Shown: piece by piece, positions 45,083 to 57,065 of the stretch
Layout of the letters: each line of letters starts with the position of its first letter
Position numbering within the stretch: the first letter of the stretch is position 1
Assembly: GCA_031772625.1 (NCBI GenBank)
Contig: CM062816.1
Span: 635,994,352-636,058,351, forward strand
Direction: 5' to 3'
DNA from: Pinus tabuliformis
Taxonomy: Eukaryota > Streptophyta > Pinopsida > Pinales > Pinaceae
Length of the DNA stretch: 64,000 nt
Notes under the pieces: generated by a model
Database searches by the model: none
What the model saw: the letters and a program-made list of their open reading frames with translations, nothing else
What the model was told of the DNA's origin: nothing
Program-made: the position numbers and the translations under genes

Positions 45083-45711
45083 AGTCACATTCTTTGAATA
45101 ATAAACATTAAATAGTTATTTAATATTTAACATTCTAAGACGTATCTCATTATTAATATGAACCAGCCTAGTTATTCAGTCATAATTACAAGTGGTGTTA
45201 ATGGTAGTTAAGGTTCATTTTACATAGCTATATATGCTATATAATGTTATGGAATGTTTTTTAAGAATTCCCATTATAATTTCAGATTTAGTCTAAGAGG
45301 CTTCCCATTGAGGAAGAAAGGAAACATAGTTAACTATTTTATTTTAATATGAAAACACATTTTTCATAGTTTATTTATTTTCTTAATTTTAAGTCACATT
45401 TAATGTGATTCTAAGCTACATTTTCTCTCATTTCTTTGATGTTTTTGGCTTGACTATATTATAACTCGTATGAGAGATTTTTCTTGTTTAAAATTCGATA
45501 TTAGTTTGGTTTTCCACGTGGAAAACCAATAACTTTTAAGTATCTATTATATAGCTTTTATTTTACAAGTCACTAGTTAATCTTACAACAACAAAAAATT
45601 ATAAAAACTTAACATATTCCAAAACAAATATATATAAATTTATACAATTTATATGTCAACTCAGCCTTTGTAATCTTATATATGATAATAACTTAAAGAG
45701 TTTAAAATGAA
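45083..45711. other. host flank between element A and the LINE
   Basis: AT-rich, no gene seen. It holds the G-box palindrome listed next. Confidence 0.5.
45506..45529. repeat. perfect 24-bp palindrome with CACGTG centre
   Basis: The half-site TTGGTTTTCCAC is followed immediately by its exact reverse complement. The centre is the plant G-box core CACGTG, bound by bZIP and bHLH factors. No neighbouring gene start was identified. Confidence 0.88.
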
Positions 45712-45727
45712 AGTAATTATAAGTATT
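45712..45727. repeat. target-site duplication of the LINE, left
   Basis: AGTAATTATAAGTATT, identical over 16 bp to 52486-52501 after the poly-A tail. Confidence 0.93.
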
Positions 45728-45818
45728 GGGATAATATATGATTGAAGATAAATACTTCAAATATCGGGAATGGAGGGCGAATAGTGAGGGTTTCAGATAG
45801 TTTCAGAGGTTGATCCAC

Positions 45819-47109
45819 ATGGAGGGTCACAGAGGAGGGAGCTCCACTCCCTCCTATAAGGATGTCGTAGCTAGCAGAGGCAAGAAACCTCTAGAAAATG
45901 TCAAAGGTACTGCTGAGGAAAGGAAAGGAACACGGAAGAGGAGATAGAAGGAAACATAATGAAGGAAAATAACAGCACAAATGACAAGGAGGAAGAAGAC
46001 AGAAATCAAGGAACTGAAGACAAAAAGAAAAAGGGAGCTTGTAAACCCAAAGCTGAGATCACACCCAGAGTATTTTTAAATGATCCTGTTGTGTAGGAGC
46101 ATAGGGATCTCATGCGGGCCTATGCTATCATCTGTAAATTCATGGGATTATGGCCCACTGAAAAAGATTTATAGACTTGGATAAAATACCACTGAAAACC
46201 TAAATGAAGCATCGACCTACATCTTGGGTCAAAGGGATTATTAACTATGGTGTTTACAAACATTGAAGAAAAAGAGTGTTTGAAGGAGGGCCCTACTTCT
46301 TCGCAGCAGTTGGCCTCTATATGTGACCTTGGATGATGAATTTTGTTCTGGAGCGTGAGACTTTTACTTTGGTACCGGTCTGGGTAAGGCTCTATTCTTT
46401 ACCTCTCGATTACTAGCAAACTGAATTGTTAGCTACCATAGGCAATAAATTAGGTCATTTTGTCAAAGCTTTGGAAGCCACTAGAAGGGGAAAATACACT
46501 TCCTTTGCAAGAATATGTGTTTAAATGGATCTATCCGGAGCTCTTCCGGATGAGGTAATATTGGAAGTTTTTGATTAATAATGGGTACAAACAATAGATT
46601 ATGAGCATATTCCATTCAGATGGCACAGATGCCACGAACATGGGCACCTATTCAGAGACTTTCCTCTCAGTAAAGTAGAAAACAAAAGCAAAGATAACAT
46701 AACGAAGGACACTGTTGGCTTTCAGAAAGTGGTAAATAGAAGAAAAGGCGGAAGAAGAGGGCCAAAGAAACATCAAAATGAAGGGCAAAAGGTAAATTAG
46801 AACAAGTTCCAAATTCTTGAAGAGGATGAAGAGATTACAAAAGAAGACCAAGCAATGGAAGGGATTCTTGGGGAAAAGGAGAAAGAAGAAAACTGTGAAC
46901 AAACACAAGGTATTGATAATTAAAAGAGACTATGATGAGTGATTCAGAACTGGAGATGGATCAGGAAATGAGCGAGAGTGAAATGGAACTAGAGGACCAT
47001 GATTTACAAGACATTCTTGACAAAGAACACCTAGATCCAGAAGGGTTCTTGATTCAAGGAACCACAGGAGGGGTAGATTCGTTACCTCAAGAAGAGCTCA
47101 ATAGAATAT
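45819..47109 (+). pseudogene. LINE ORF1, broken
   Basis: Starts at ATG 45819 with MEGHRGGSSTPSYKDVVASR. The middle has the DUF4283-type block VWVRLYSLPLDY (about 46381-46417) and MDLSGALPDEVILEVF (about 46525-46572), then a CCHC knuckle HRCHEHGHLFRDF (about 46626-46665) whose first and last Cys are changed. The tail is highly charged, and after a frame change near 46920 continues as an acidic stretch (SESEMELEDHDLQDIL). ORF1 proteins of plant LINEs bind the element RNA. Several stops. Confidence 0.82.
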
Positions 47110-47348
47110 AGCAGTTGTTTTTATGGAAAGCTTAGGCTAAGGGGTTGGAGAAAGGAAAAAAACATTGAGAAACATGATAACAGGGGTGCGAAAATGATGA
47201 AAACTACTCTTGGATTAGCAACTAGAAATCCATGAAAGAAAAGAGGTAGAAAAAAGCAGAATGAGCTCTTGATGGAGTGTGGAAAGCTAATGATAGATTC
47301 AGGTAAGATGAAAGATCTAGCCAGCTATTCCTTTACAAATATTTAATT

Positions 47349-50300
47349 ATGAAGTTCACATCTTGGAATATAAGGGGTCTAGGCAGTAAAAGAAAATAGA
47401 GAATTCTCAGTAATAGAATGAAACAAGAAATGCTGGATATAATCTTCATCTAGGAAACGAAATGTTCCATTCAAAAATTAAGACGAATTCATAGAAAATG
47501 GCTTAGTAGATTTGAGTTTCTAGAATTCAAAGCAGAGAATACAGTAGGGGGCATTCTCACTCTTTGGGACCGCCAAAAAATTGACATAAGAGATGCTGAG
47601 GCATCTAGGAATTATTTATCTATAGTTATTCAGCCTGTAGGAGATAGGGATACCTATCTGGTCACGAATGTTTATGGCCTTCAAAGAATAGATGATAAAC
47701 TTGGATTCTAGATTCCCTTTTGGATCTTAGGGACAAACATGTAGGAATACCTTGGATCATGGCAGGGGACTTCAACATGATCAAATCTCTTTCGGAGAAA
47801 AAAAGTGGAACCAAAGCTCTAAGTAAAGACTCTTTAGCATTTCAAAACTTTATAGATAACATGAAACTAGTTGATACTGATACAAACAATGGCCTCTTTA
47901 CTTGGAATAATAAAAGTGGAGGAGAGGCTTAGGTAGCCTCCAAGTTAGACAGATTCATTATCTTAGAGGATTTCATGCTTATAGATAAGGAAATAACAGG
48001 GAGAGTTCTCCCCCTTGGAGGCTCGGATCACTGGCCGATTCATTTGGAGATCAAGGGCATAGGTTCTCCTAGGAACAGACCTTTCAAATTTGAGAATATC
48101 TGGCTTCCTCACCGAGAATTCATCAGCAATATTGAAAAATGATGGTCAGAAGATTTGCAGATTCAGGGAGCAAGAATCTACCTTCTTCATAAAAGACTAA
48201 ATAACATCAATCTTAGGCTTAAAGATTGGAACAAGAATGATTTTGGCAACATTTTTGTGGATAAAAAACTGTTGAAAACAAAATACAAGAACTTAACCAA
48301 GCTCTGATCATGGAAGGATTTGATAAAGTGAAAAGTAATAAAGCTCATAAATATCATCAAGTATGGGAGAATTTTGTAAACAAGAGGAAATATTTTGGAG
48401 ACAAAAGTCTAGAGTTTAATGGCTCAAAGAAGGAGAGTGTAATACTAGATTTTTTTATAGATCCACCATGGCAAATAAAGCTCACAACAGAATCTCTTTG
48501 ATCAAGGATGAGGGTGGGGAGCTTCATATCTCCCATGAGGACATAGAAGCTGTGTTTGTTTAGCACTTCCGAGGCATAACTCGGGAAAACAATTTAGACA
48601 GAGAGAAGTTCATAAAAGACATCACTAGACACATACCTAAGCTAGTGTCTAGAGAGGACAATTTCAACCTTAACAGGCCAATAACTGAAGAGGAGGTCTA
48701 TGAGGTCCTCATAGATATGCAGAATAACAAAGCACCCGACCCGGATGGTTTCAATGTGGATTTTTTCAAAGCTTGCTAGAATATTGTGAAACAAGATATA
48801 TTGAATGTAGTGGAGGATTCTATGTTGAACAAAACTATTCTGAAAGTGCTCAATACCTCCTTGATCTCCCCAATCCCTAAACAGGACATCGCTCAAACTC
48901 TTGATAAGCATAGACCCATAGCTTTATTCAATGTGGTATATAAGATGATATCCAAGGTTATGGCCATCAGAATCAAACCCCTACTTCCTACTCTAATTTA
49001 AGGGAAAAAATCCATTTATGTGGAAGGTAGACAGATTCTAAATAACATCATTCAAGCTCACGAGGTGGTTCACTCATTAACTAGAAAGAGGCAAGCTAGG
49101 ATGATCATGCAATTGGATATTGCCAAAGCTTATGATAAGGTGAACTGGTCCTACAATGATTATTGCTTTTGGATTTGATCATAACTGGGTCAGATGGATT
49201 ATGGCCATGGTGACTTCCTCCAACTTTTAAATTTTGGTGAATGGATCTCCCTCTAAGATTTTTATTCCTTCTAGAGGTCTTCAGCAAGGAGACCCACTCT
49301 CTCCCTTTGTTTTCATCCTTATGATGGAAAGACTTGGTCGGTCTATCAAGCATGCTAAAGGAACTGGCAAGATTAAGGGCCTTCAGTTAACATAGAATGG
49401 TCAGGCTCCGACTCATCAACAATTTATAGATGACACCATGCTACAGGGAATCCCCACAGTCAAGGAAGATATAGCCTACAAACAAATCCTGAATGACTCT
49501 GCAATGGCTACAGGTATGGAAGTCAATCTATCCAAATCAAAAATCTTTTTCTTTAACACCAATATTGCTATTCAGAGAAATATCTCCAAAAATCAAGGCT
49601 TTCAAAGGGATTCACTCCCCTCAAAATATTTGGGAGCTCCTCTAACTACTAAACTGATGCACAAGAGCATTTGGGAACCGTTGATCAATAAGATGTAGGA
49701 TAAAGTCAGAAAGTGGATCATCAGATCATTAAATCTGGCTGGCAGGTTGGTACTTACAAAGGTTGTACTACAATCAATCCTTATTTTCATGTTATCATCT
49801 CTCCCAGCTCCAAAAGGAGTCTTACAACAATTCAGAAACATCCAAAGAGACTTTCTTTGGGGTAAGGAGGAAACAAGAAAGAAATGGGCTTTAGTTTCAT
49901 GGGAAAAAATTTGTAGACCCAAGAGCCATGTGGGCCTAGGATTGGATGACCAGGAGATTCTTAGCAATGTTTTAGGGGCCAAACTATGGTGGCATTGGGT
50001 ACAAGATCCAATGGCTTAATGGGCAAGTATTTGGAAGGAAAAATATTCCAGCTCCTGGTGAACTAGTGGTCTCATAAGAATGTCTGGAAATATAAAGGGC
50101 TCATTTATCTGAAATAAAGCCTGGGAAAATAGAAGCTTAGTACAAAAAAAAGTTTCTGGGAAGTCAAAGAGGGAGATCTAGCACTATTCTGGGAGAATAA
50201 ATGGCAACAAGAACCAACATTGTTAAAAGAGGACTTTTTGAGCCTCAAGCACGAGACAGATACCCAAGGATTAAATAAGGTAAAGGATTTCTAGGACCAT

Positions 50301-51665
50301 ACTCATAATTCAGGAAAGTGGAGAATTTGGAAAAATATTGATTGCAGAGATGATAGCCCCTTGAAAACAAAAGCAGAAGCACTTATGAGAATTTTGAAAC
50401 AAAGGATGATCTTAGTAACAAGTGGGAAAGACCAACTAAGATGGGGCACCAATAAAGAGGGCACCTTTAATATTAAAGAAGAGAAAGGTATTCTCCTTGA
50501 GCTGGATTCCCTTGTTCCAGATAAGATCTGGCAGAACCTATGGAGGCACCAAGGGTTGATGAAGATTAAACTCTTCATGTGGTAGGTACATCACAAGAAA
50601 ATCTTGACTTGGGACAATATTAGGAAGAGGGTTGTCGTGAGGCCTTCTAGATGCCAACTCTGTGAAGCTCAATAGGAGACAATGGAGCATATACTCAATA
50701 GCTAGAGTTTCACCTCCTAGTTATGGGATACATTCACTACCATTTTTCAACAAACCGATAGGGACAAAAAGAGCATCATTAATACACTAAATAATTGGAG
50801 AAGAAACTTTTCAGATTATGAATTCCTTACCTCGGCTTGGGTCCTAACACCAAGCTTCATTATATGGAATTTTTCGAAATAAAGGAATAAAAGAATTTTC
50901 AAGGATGAGAAAAATCCCCCTCATCGCATGTTCAAGCTAATCTTGAAACAACTTAAGGAGACGGTTGGCACCACAGTATGTAATCACCCTAAGAATCCTC
51001 CCTCAGATTCTTTATTGAGGATTCTCAGGTAGTTGGGTATGTAGGGGCTCATTCCTCAAGGCCTAAATAGGAAATCTATCACAAGGGAAATGGAGAAGGA
51101 CTTCTAACATCCTCCTCTGAAAGGTTATTTGAAATATAACATTGATGGGGCTTCAAAAGGCAACCCGTGAACTGCTGGTTTTGGAGGGGTGTTAAGGAAC
51201 GAAGAATTTTTCATTATCGGCATCTTCCACTGCCATTTAGGTAGAGCCACCAACAACATGGCTAAATTAATGGCTCTAAAGCAATGCTTAGAGTTTCTGA
51301 AGTAGGACAACTACTCAAATGTAATTATTGAAGCGGCCTCTGAGTTAATCATTAACTCAGTGAAGAGAATTAGTTGTGGAACAGTGCTAGAGAATGTCTC
51401 AAAACACTAGAGGCTTATCCAGGTTTTCCAAAGAATTCAAGGTCACCTCCTAGGTCTTCGCACAATAAGTTTCAACCATGTTCACTGTAGGGCTAATAAA
51501 TTGGCGGACATTCTGGCCAACCAAGGTGTGAACTATACAGAATGCAGGGTTTCGATGAAGTGGCAGGAGCTGCCTCAAAGCAGACTAAAAGATCTTTGTT
51601 TTGAGCAAGCGGAAGAGGACAGAAAAGTATTTCGAAATAGTGCCGAGGAGGAAAGTTCGAAATAA
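47349..51665 (+). pseudogene. LINE ORF2: endonuclease, RT, RNase H, broken
   Basis: ATG at 47349 opens MKFTSWNIRGLGSKRK, the endonuclease start with its conserved Asn. Also kept are ETKCS (Glu), IMAGDFNMI (about 47758-47785) and GGSDHWPI (about 48019-48043). RT blocks: NNKAPDPDGFNVDFFK (about 48724-48771), VYKMISKVMAIRIK, RGLQQGDPLSPFVF (about 49275-49315) and the catalytic QQFIDDTM (about 49418-49441; usually FADD). A zf-RVT-like block lies near 50640-50710 (CQLCEAQ). RNase H runs from NIDGASKGNP (about 51140-51170) to ANKLADILANQG (about 51494-51530). A frameshift near 47708 and many stops inactivate it. Confidence 0.9.
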
Positions 51666-52472
51666 AAATTTCTCATAATGTTTCGCCAATGTCTACCAGA
51701 CTATTTTTCGATGGGGGCTAGGCCACTGTCGGCCTCATAAAACCCTGGTGTTTGATGACCGGAGCCCTCAGTTTTCAAATGGTCGAATAGTGGGAAGGTT
51801 CACAACATTCCATGGTTTTTGGTTTAGGCATAGAAGAAATAATGCGCAGCATGAGAACTCTGCCTTTTCCAGCGGCCATAATAACCCTAAGTTCCATTTT
51901 CGGGAGATAAATCCGCTTCCATGGAGGTTTTCTGGTGATCACATGACTCTAATGTGGGCAATGGTTTTAGCAAAATGGAAGCGATTCCATTCAGCTCCCT
52001 ACACGTGGCGGGGGGTGGAAAATAATATTGCCCCTATTGCGCACTAATGTTTGGAGACCTTGAACCATGTGATATTCCTCTCAACCATTGGATTTCGCTA
52101 AGCGGATCTACGGACAGGAATGATCGTGCAGTTTTGTGGGACTGGGTCGTTAATCACCGATCATCTTCGCTGGGCGATTTCTTCCTTTGCCTTTGGATTG
52201 ATTGAGGATAACATATGGCTTTGATTGAAGATACTAGTATGGGGTGCTGGTGCGCGGGAGTTTCCGCAGTTTTTCAGATGTTTTTCTAACCACTCGGCAC
52301 AATCATGGTTTGTATTAAAAGTGTTCAGATGTAACCTGTGTAGGGTTGGGGGACATGTTTTAGGTGATTAGCTTTTTAATATTCCTGGGTCCATGGTGAT
52401 GGTTGGATGTCTGTACATTATGTAAAATATTTTCTAGATTAATGAAATAGAAGGAACGACTCTTGCTTCAGC
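51666..52472 (+). other. LINE 3' region with a 123-codon open stretch
   Basis: After ORF2 a frame without stops runs from about 51677 to 52047, with ATG at 51748. The product is rich in Trp, His and Arg and matches no domain I recognise. It is the only stretch of that size free of stops downstream of RNase H in an otherwise stop-rich element. It may be chance in a slightly more GC-rich stretch. Confidence 0.35.
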
Positions 52473-52485
52473 AAAAAAAAAAGAG

Positions 52486-52501
52486 AGTAATTATAAGTAT
52501 T
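52486..52501. repeat. target-site duplication of the LINE, right
   Basis: Exact 16-bp copy of 45712-45727, directly after the A tract. Confidence 0.93.
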
Positions 52502-52640
52502 AAAAATTAAATAATAGAATATATATGAAAAAAAATGTCGTAGTAGGAAAGTAGTAGAAATTTCAACACTATTTTGAAAAAAAATGATTGAAGTTTTTGA
52601 AATTGACTTAATTATTTTGGTGTTTTTTGGGTTTTTCATG

Positions 52641-52645
52641 GTGCT
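52641..52645. repeat. target-site duplication of element B, left
   Basis: GTGCT, identical to 55691-55695. Confidence 0.85.
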
Positions 52646-52978
52646 TGGGCAACCAAGAAAGGCTCACCAATTAGAAACGTCTAACTGATTGGACAACAAG
52701 GAAAAAACACACTATTTTTTTGGCAAAATCTAAAACTCAAAATGAAGGAAACATAAAAAAAAACTAGTAAAGATGGAAACATCTCTATAGTTGTTTTATA
52801 TGATAATGTAATTTATTTCTATCTCATATATTTTGTAATTAAAAATGAATAAGGAGAATGTTTGCATTGTTTATAAAATTCTCATCTCTCCCTCATAATA
52901 AGATGGTTATATTGTTATCCATAACATTTGTGCTATTCTCTCATTTTTCAGAATCTTTTTAGATCTACATGTACATCA
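52646..52978 (+). repeat. 5' LTR of element B
   Basis: Starts TGGGCAACCAAGAAAG and ends CATCA; aligns with 55362-55690 along its length, e.g. the shared block CCCTCATAATAAGATGGTT. Confidence 0.87.
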
Positions 52979-52980
52979 AT

Positions 52981-52992
52981 TGGCATCAAAGC
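52981..52992 (+). promoter_or_regulatory. primer-binding site of element B
   Basis: TGGCATCAAAGC, two bases after the LTR, an initiator-Met-type site with two changes. Confidence 0.75.
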
Positions 52993-53147
52993 ATAAGATC
53001 TTGGAATCCATCCACTTGTTCATTTTTTTTTGTGATTTGTGGCTTAACAATTCAACAATCTTCTTACTACACCCTCCTTGCTTCAGATTCCCATCACATC
53101 TTTTTTCTTGGAGTCATAGCTTTCAATTCCTTTAGTGTATGAAAATC

Positions 53148-54760
53148 ATGCCACCCCATCAAGAACCCTCAACCGAGGACTCACTAGTCCATGATTTAGT
53201 CATGGCTATTCAAGAGCTCATTATGCTGCAATAACAGATAAACCCTCCTCGACAAATGTAGTTGGATACACACATTCAATTGCCCAAATTCTTGAGCCAA
53301 ATGAATGGAGAGGCCACTGATTCTTGGCATCACAGATTCTCTACCTATTTCAAAGCATGTCCCATGATGGAAGAGAACATGAAGCTTCAAATCACCAATC
53401 TATAGTTGGAGGGCATGGCACAAACATGGTGGGATACTCAACTCGAGAATATATCCTTATTTTTTTAGCTCAAAGACGAAGCCAAGTCCATAGCCGCACA
53501 TATCACATCTTGGGATGACTTCTGCCAAGCTTTAAGAGAAATTTTTTTACCCCCCACGATATCTCCAAAATCTTCTTGCCAAATGGTTGTAACTCCAACA
53601 ACTAGCCAATTAATCATTACAAACATACATTTATGTCTTCCAAAAATTTCGCATTCAAATCCATATCTCTGATGTAGAAGAGGTATTAATTATTAAATTT
53701 AATTCTCGTCTATTAATGGCTTTTCATCTATAAGTTGAGTTGTTTGATAGTGCGTCCTTTGACAAGGCCTTGATTCGGGCCTTTGCTGTAGAACATGAAG
53801 TGGCTCCTCAAACTTTATTTCCTCAAACCAAAAATGGCCCATCTCCTTCTACGCTATCTAATGTGGTACCTGCCTCATCTCCCTAGTGTACAATTCATAA
53901 GACCAACTCACGTGATTGAGGAGACTGTCATGTATGTCAAAATATGCACTGCAAAAAGAATCTTTTTTGACACGTAGAGCAACCAAATTCTTCTACATCC
54001 CTTACAATTGTTTCTCTTGAAAATACCGCCAATGTAGACCCCTCTCTCATCCTCATGACTGCTAATGAAGCTCGCACCTCTGTTGCTCCTCTATTTATCC
54101 ATAATTCTCAGATCAAACATGAGTTGGTGACTCTTATCCTGGACAATGGGAGTCAAAAGAATCTTGTGGCATAGGACTTGGTTCACCACCCTAGCCTTCC
54201 CACCACTCTACACCCCAACCCATATCAACTAGGTTGAGTTCAAAAGGAAGGCCCTCGTCTTATTGTCTCCCAACATTGTGTCGTCACCTTTTCTATTGTT
54301 CCTCTTCGAGATACTGTGGTATGTGATCTTTCTCCTCTTGATTGTGTAGATTTGTTATTAGGCATTCCATACCAGCAAGCTCGACATGCTGTTTACCATA
54401 CTAAAGATCATAAATACCACTTGAAACATCAGGGACACACCTATGTGCTCACATCCTCGACCCTCACATCAACCTAGCCTATTAGTAAAATATATCCCCT
54501 TAAGAAAGTCAAAATAAACCAATACATTTCTTTGTGTTGGCTTTAATGTGTCAAGCCAAAAAATAACACCAACACAATACCCCCTGCCATGGCTCCATGA
54601 TAGCTAGAATTCGCAAATACCTTCACCAAACGCATGTTTTTAATTCCTCAACGCTCTATTGAACACCAAATCAATATTATTCTAAGTTCTTCCTTATCAA
54701 ATGCCTCATCCTTTTGCCTTGCTCGAAAACCATCTATTAGACATGATTCATCAAATAAAC
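53148..54760 (+). pseudogene. element B gag and protease, broken
   Basis: ATG at 53148 starts MPPHQEPSTEDSLVHDL. The gag block has LPKFLSQMNGEATDSWHHRF (about 53282-53342) and LEGMAQTWWDTQLENISLFF (about 53406-53465), typical of Ty3/gypsy gag. The protease follows at about 54120-54470 with LVTLILDNGSQKNLVA, where D-S-G is D-N-G, and DCVDLLLGIPYQQARHAVY (about 54339-54395). The pol start IEHQINIILSS (about 54656) and NASSFCLA are the last recognisable blocks; the RT proper is absent. Confidence 0.82.
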
Positions 54761-55361
54761 ATGTTGTTCTCAATGGTGGGACTAGACACAAAAATATGGA
54801 AGTTGTAAAGGGATATGCAACCCATAGTGGTGGCGATAATGGGGTTCAAAAAAGCCGTCGATGGTAGCAATGGATGACAGCTCAAGTTCAAATTCTAATA
54901 GCAAGAGTGTCATACAAGTTGGGGTAAAGCCATTGTCAACAAATTTTGGGCAGAGTATGGATACTAAATTCAGGAGAAGGCAAATGACTAAAGAATGGTA
55001 GTCGATGAAAAGAGTTGTTGTCAAATATTTGAAAGGTCATGTTGTGGAAGAATTTGTGGTAGACAAACAATGTTATTGTTCTTCTCAAATTCAAGCTACT
55101 TTCTATGCAGCAACAACTCACTGCTCACCGCCTCTCATGGGCCAACCTGCAACACGTTCTGCTATTTCACAGGGCAACTCTCAGTGATCAGAATGGCACC
55201 AGTCAGGGGTTCCAACTTCCCTCGTGACTTATCATATCTTGTTGGTGGGAAGGGACGCACAACAATGCATACCTAATGGCTCACAATAGAAACATTGAAG
55301 CATAGTTTCCCTCCTTTGGTGGTGGAAGCGAGGACGCTTCCCACTCTAAATAGGGAGGAAT
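54761..55361 (+). other. element B internal remnant and purine tract
   Basis: No pol domain can be seen. The stretch ends with AAATAGGGAGGAA, the polypurine tract next to the 3' LTR. The break between the pol start and this sequence marks the internal deletion or acquired filler. Confidence 0.6.
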
Positions 55362-55690
55362 AGGGCAACCAAGAAAGACTCGCCAATCAAAAACATCTAA
55401 CTCATTCGCGAACAAGGAAAAGGAACACTACTTTCTTGGCAAAATCTAAAACTCAAATGAATGAAACATCAAAAAACTAGTAAAGTTGGAAATATGTCTA
55501 TAGTTTTTTTTATCTAATAATGTAATTGATTTTTATCTCATATATTTTGTAGTTAAAAATGGATAAGGAGAATGTCTACATTGTTTATAAAATGTTCATT
55601 TATCCCTCATAATAAGATGGTTGTATTGTTTCAAGAACATCTCTACTACTCTCTCATTTCCTCAATCTTTTTAGATATGCATGTAGATGA
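55362..55690 (+). repeat. 3' LTR of element B
   Basis: 329 bp, partner of 52646-52978. The final bases are GATGA where the 5' copy has CATCA. Confidence 0.87.
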
Positions 55691-55695
55691 GTGCT
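55691..55695. repeat. target-site duplication of element B, right
   Basis: GTGCT, identical to 52641-52645. Confidence 0.85.
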
Positions 55696-56064
55696 CAATC
55701 CATTTCTACCATCCAAAAAATAATTCAAACACTGCTAAAGTTGAATTTCTTGAAAACAAAAAAGATCTAAATTGAATTTGTAGGAAAAAAATCCAAATTA
55801 CAACGAAAATTTAGCTTTCTTGACCAAATTATATCATACAACGAGTTCAAAAATTTGCTAATAATAACACAAAAAAATAACATAAAATCATATAAATCAT
55901 TATTTAAAAAAATAATAATAACAATAATTAGAATCAGGTATCCCAACTTTTATCCCAAATCTAATTATTAGCTTTAAAACCTACAATTAGAAAAATAATA
56001 AACAAACAAAATCAGTAATATTATTTTAGTAGACTCATAATTTCATATTCCAGCATAAAGAAAA
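55696..56064. other. AT-rich stretch, no gene seen
   Basis: Long A-rich runs and AAT repeats. If the minus-strand exon at 56404-57065 is real, this would be part of its first intron. Confidence 0.4.
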
Positions 56065-56413
56065 TAATCCAATTATCCAACCATTAGCTTAACAGTAGAC
56101 TTCCAAAAAATAATAGGGAAATGAAATCAGTAACAACCAGCTACATACATGGGAAGGAAGTTAACGACTTCTCCCATTTGAACGCACATTGCAAGATAGT
56201 AATTATTTTTGCAGAGGGACTTCGCTTTGCCTATCTGCTATTTTTCCCCACAGAAGAAAAATAATCGAATAATCCAAGCATTAGTTTTACGGTCAACTTC
56301 AAAAGAAATAATAACCAAATGAAATCAGTGATCACCAGCTACATGTATGCGAGGAAGTTCTCGAGGGCTCCCATTTGCATGCACATTGAAAGATACTACT
56401 TACTTTTGCACAG
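56065..56413. repeat. tandem duplication of about 200-bp period across an exon border
   Basis: Blocks at about 56065-56220 and 56267-56413 correspond: both contain AATGAAATCAGT, CAGCTACAT, GGAAGTT, CTCCCATTTG and GCACATTG in order and end in TTTTGCA followed by a G run. The second copy includes the proposed 5' splice site of the minus-strand exon; the first carries a diverged version of it. Confidence 0.75.
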
Positions 56414-57065
56414 GGGGTTCCCTTTTTCCACGTTTCCAGATATAGTCTGGGTGGATGTTGACCCCGGGCACTGGTCTGAGAAGGACACACTGTGGCGAGT
56501 GCCTCAGTGGATATTCCATCAACTCGCCATAGTCCCTATAATAATCCTCTACCACCCCACCCGAAGTCTCCATCTCTATGCCCATAACATTTAGGATTGA
56601 AGTTGGAAGTGCAGCAGTTTCTGTAGTCTCGGTTGACTTACTGCGGTCATGGAGAGATTCAGGCATCAAGGAGAAACATGAAATATTGCGATCTGCAGCA
56701 CCCGATGTATCACAGCTTGGTTGGCCATGCTGTTCAATCTGATGTTTCATATTATTTCGTGTACCGTCGGCTGCAATACTGCACCCATGGAGAGGCTCAT
56801 GATTGAACGAGAAACTGGAAAGACTATTACGGTTGGATTTCCCATAATGAATCTGCTGATTCATATGATATTCTGTAGTGTCAACGGGAGTACTGCACTT
56901 CTGGAGAGGTTCAGGTGTCAACAGGAAACTGGAAATATTACTATCTGGTGCTTCTTGCGTTTTACTGTTTGGTTTGCCATGCTAGATCTGCTGATTAATA
57001 TTATTGATAGTCTCTTCTGGATCACCTTGTGTTGCGGCTGGGAATTGATGTGCATTAGTATCCAT
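56404..57065 (-). pseudogene. possible host first exon, unidentified
   Basis: From ATG 57063-57065 (context ACCATGG) the frame runs 220 codons with one TAG at 56982-56984 and reaches GTAAGT at 56398-56403, a consensus 5' splice site, just before a stop. It starts MDTNAHQFPAATQGD. Three related units follow, each with an N/H-QI...GK/GQ block and then an SSF/SCFS...PEPL/HEPL/PESL block (about 35-48 residues per unit); the TAG replaces a position near HGK in the first unit. The C-terminal part reads VEDYYRDYGELMEYPLRHSP and ends EPPVQK. A TATA box lies about 80 bp upstream. I do not recognise the family, and no later exon was found. It is a decayed gene, or an intact one if the TAG is a sequencing error. 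Confidence 0.45.

Larger units (their letters stand above)
45728..52485 (+). mobile_element. full-length L1-type LINE with RNase H
   Basis: 6.76 kb between exact 16-bp duplications, ending in a short A tract (52473-52482) after CTTGCTTCAGC. ORF1 has a DUF4283-like block and a CCHC knuckle. ORF2 has an endonuclease of the exonuclease-endonuclease-phosphatase fold, RT, a zf-RVT-like region and a C-terminal RNase H, the layout of plant L1 elements. Both frames carry many stops. The perfect duplication and full length suggest it is younger than its many stops imply, or that it was already defective at insertion. Confidence 0.93.
52646..55690 (+). mobile_element. short deleted gypsy element B
   Basis: 3.05 kb with LTRs of 333 and 329 bp, a primer-binding site TGGCATCAAAGC at 52981-52992, a purine tract at 55349-55361, and a perfect GTGCT duplication. 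The internal part has gag, a retropepsin and the first residues of the pol region, then jumps to sequence without RT, RNase H or integrase. It is either an internally deleted copy or a non-autonomous gag-protease derivative. Stops throughout. Confidence 0.88.

Noticed and set aside
54634-54867. An independent small gene
   Set aside because: Its first part is the residual pol start of element B; the rest is the post-deletion sequence.
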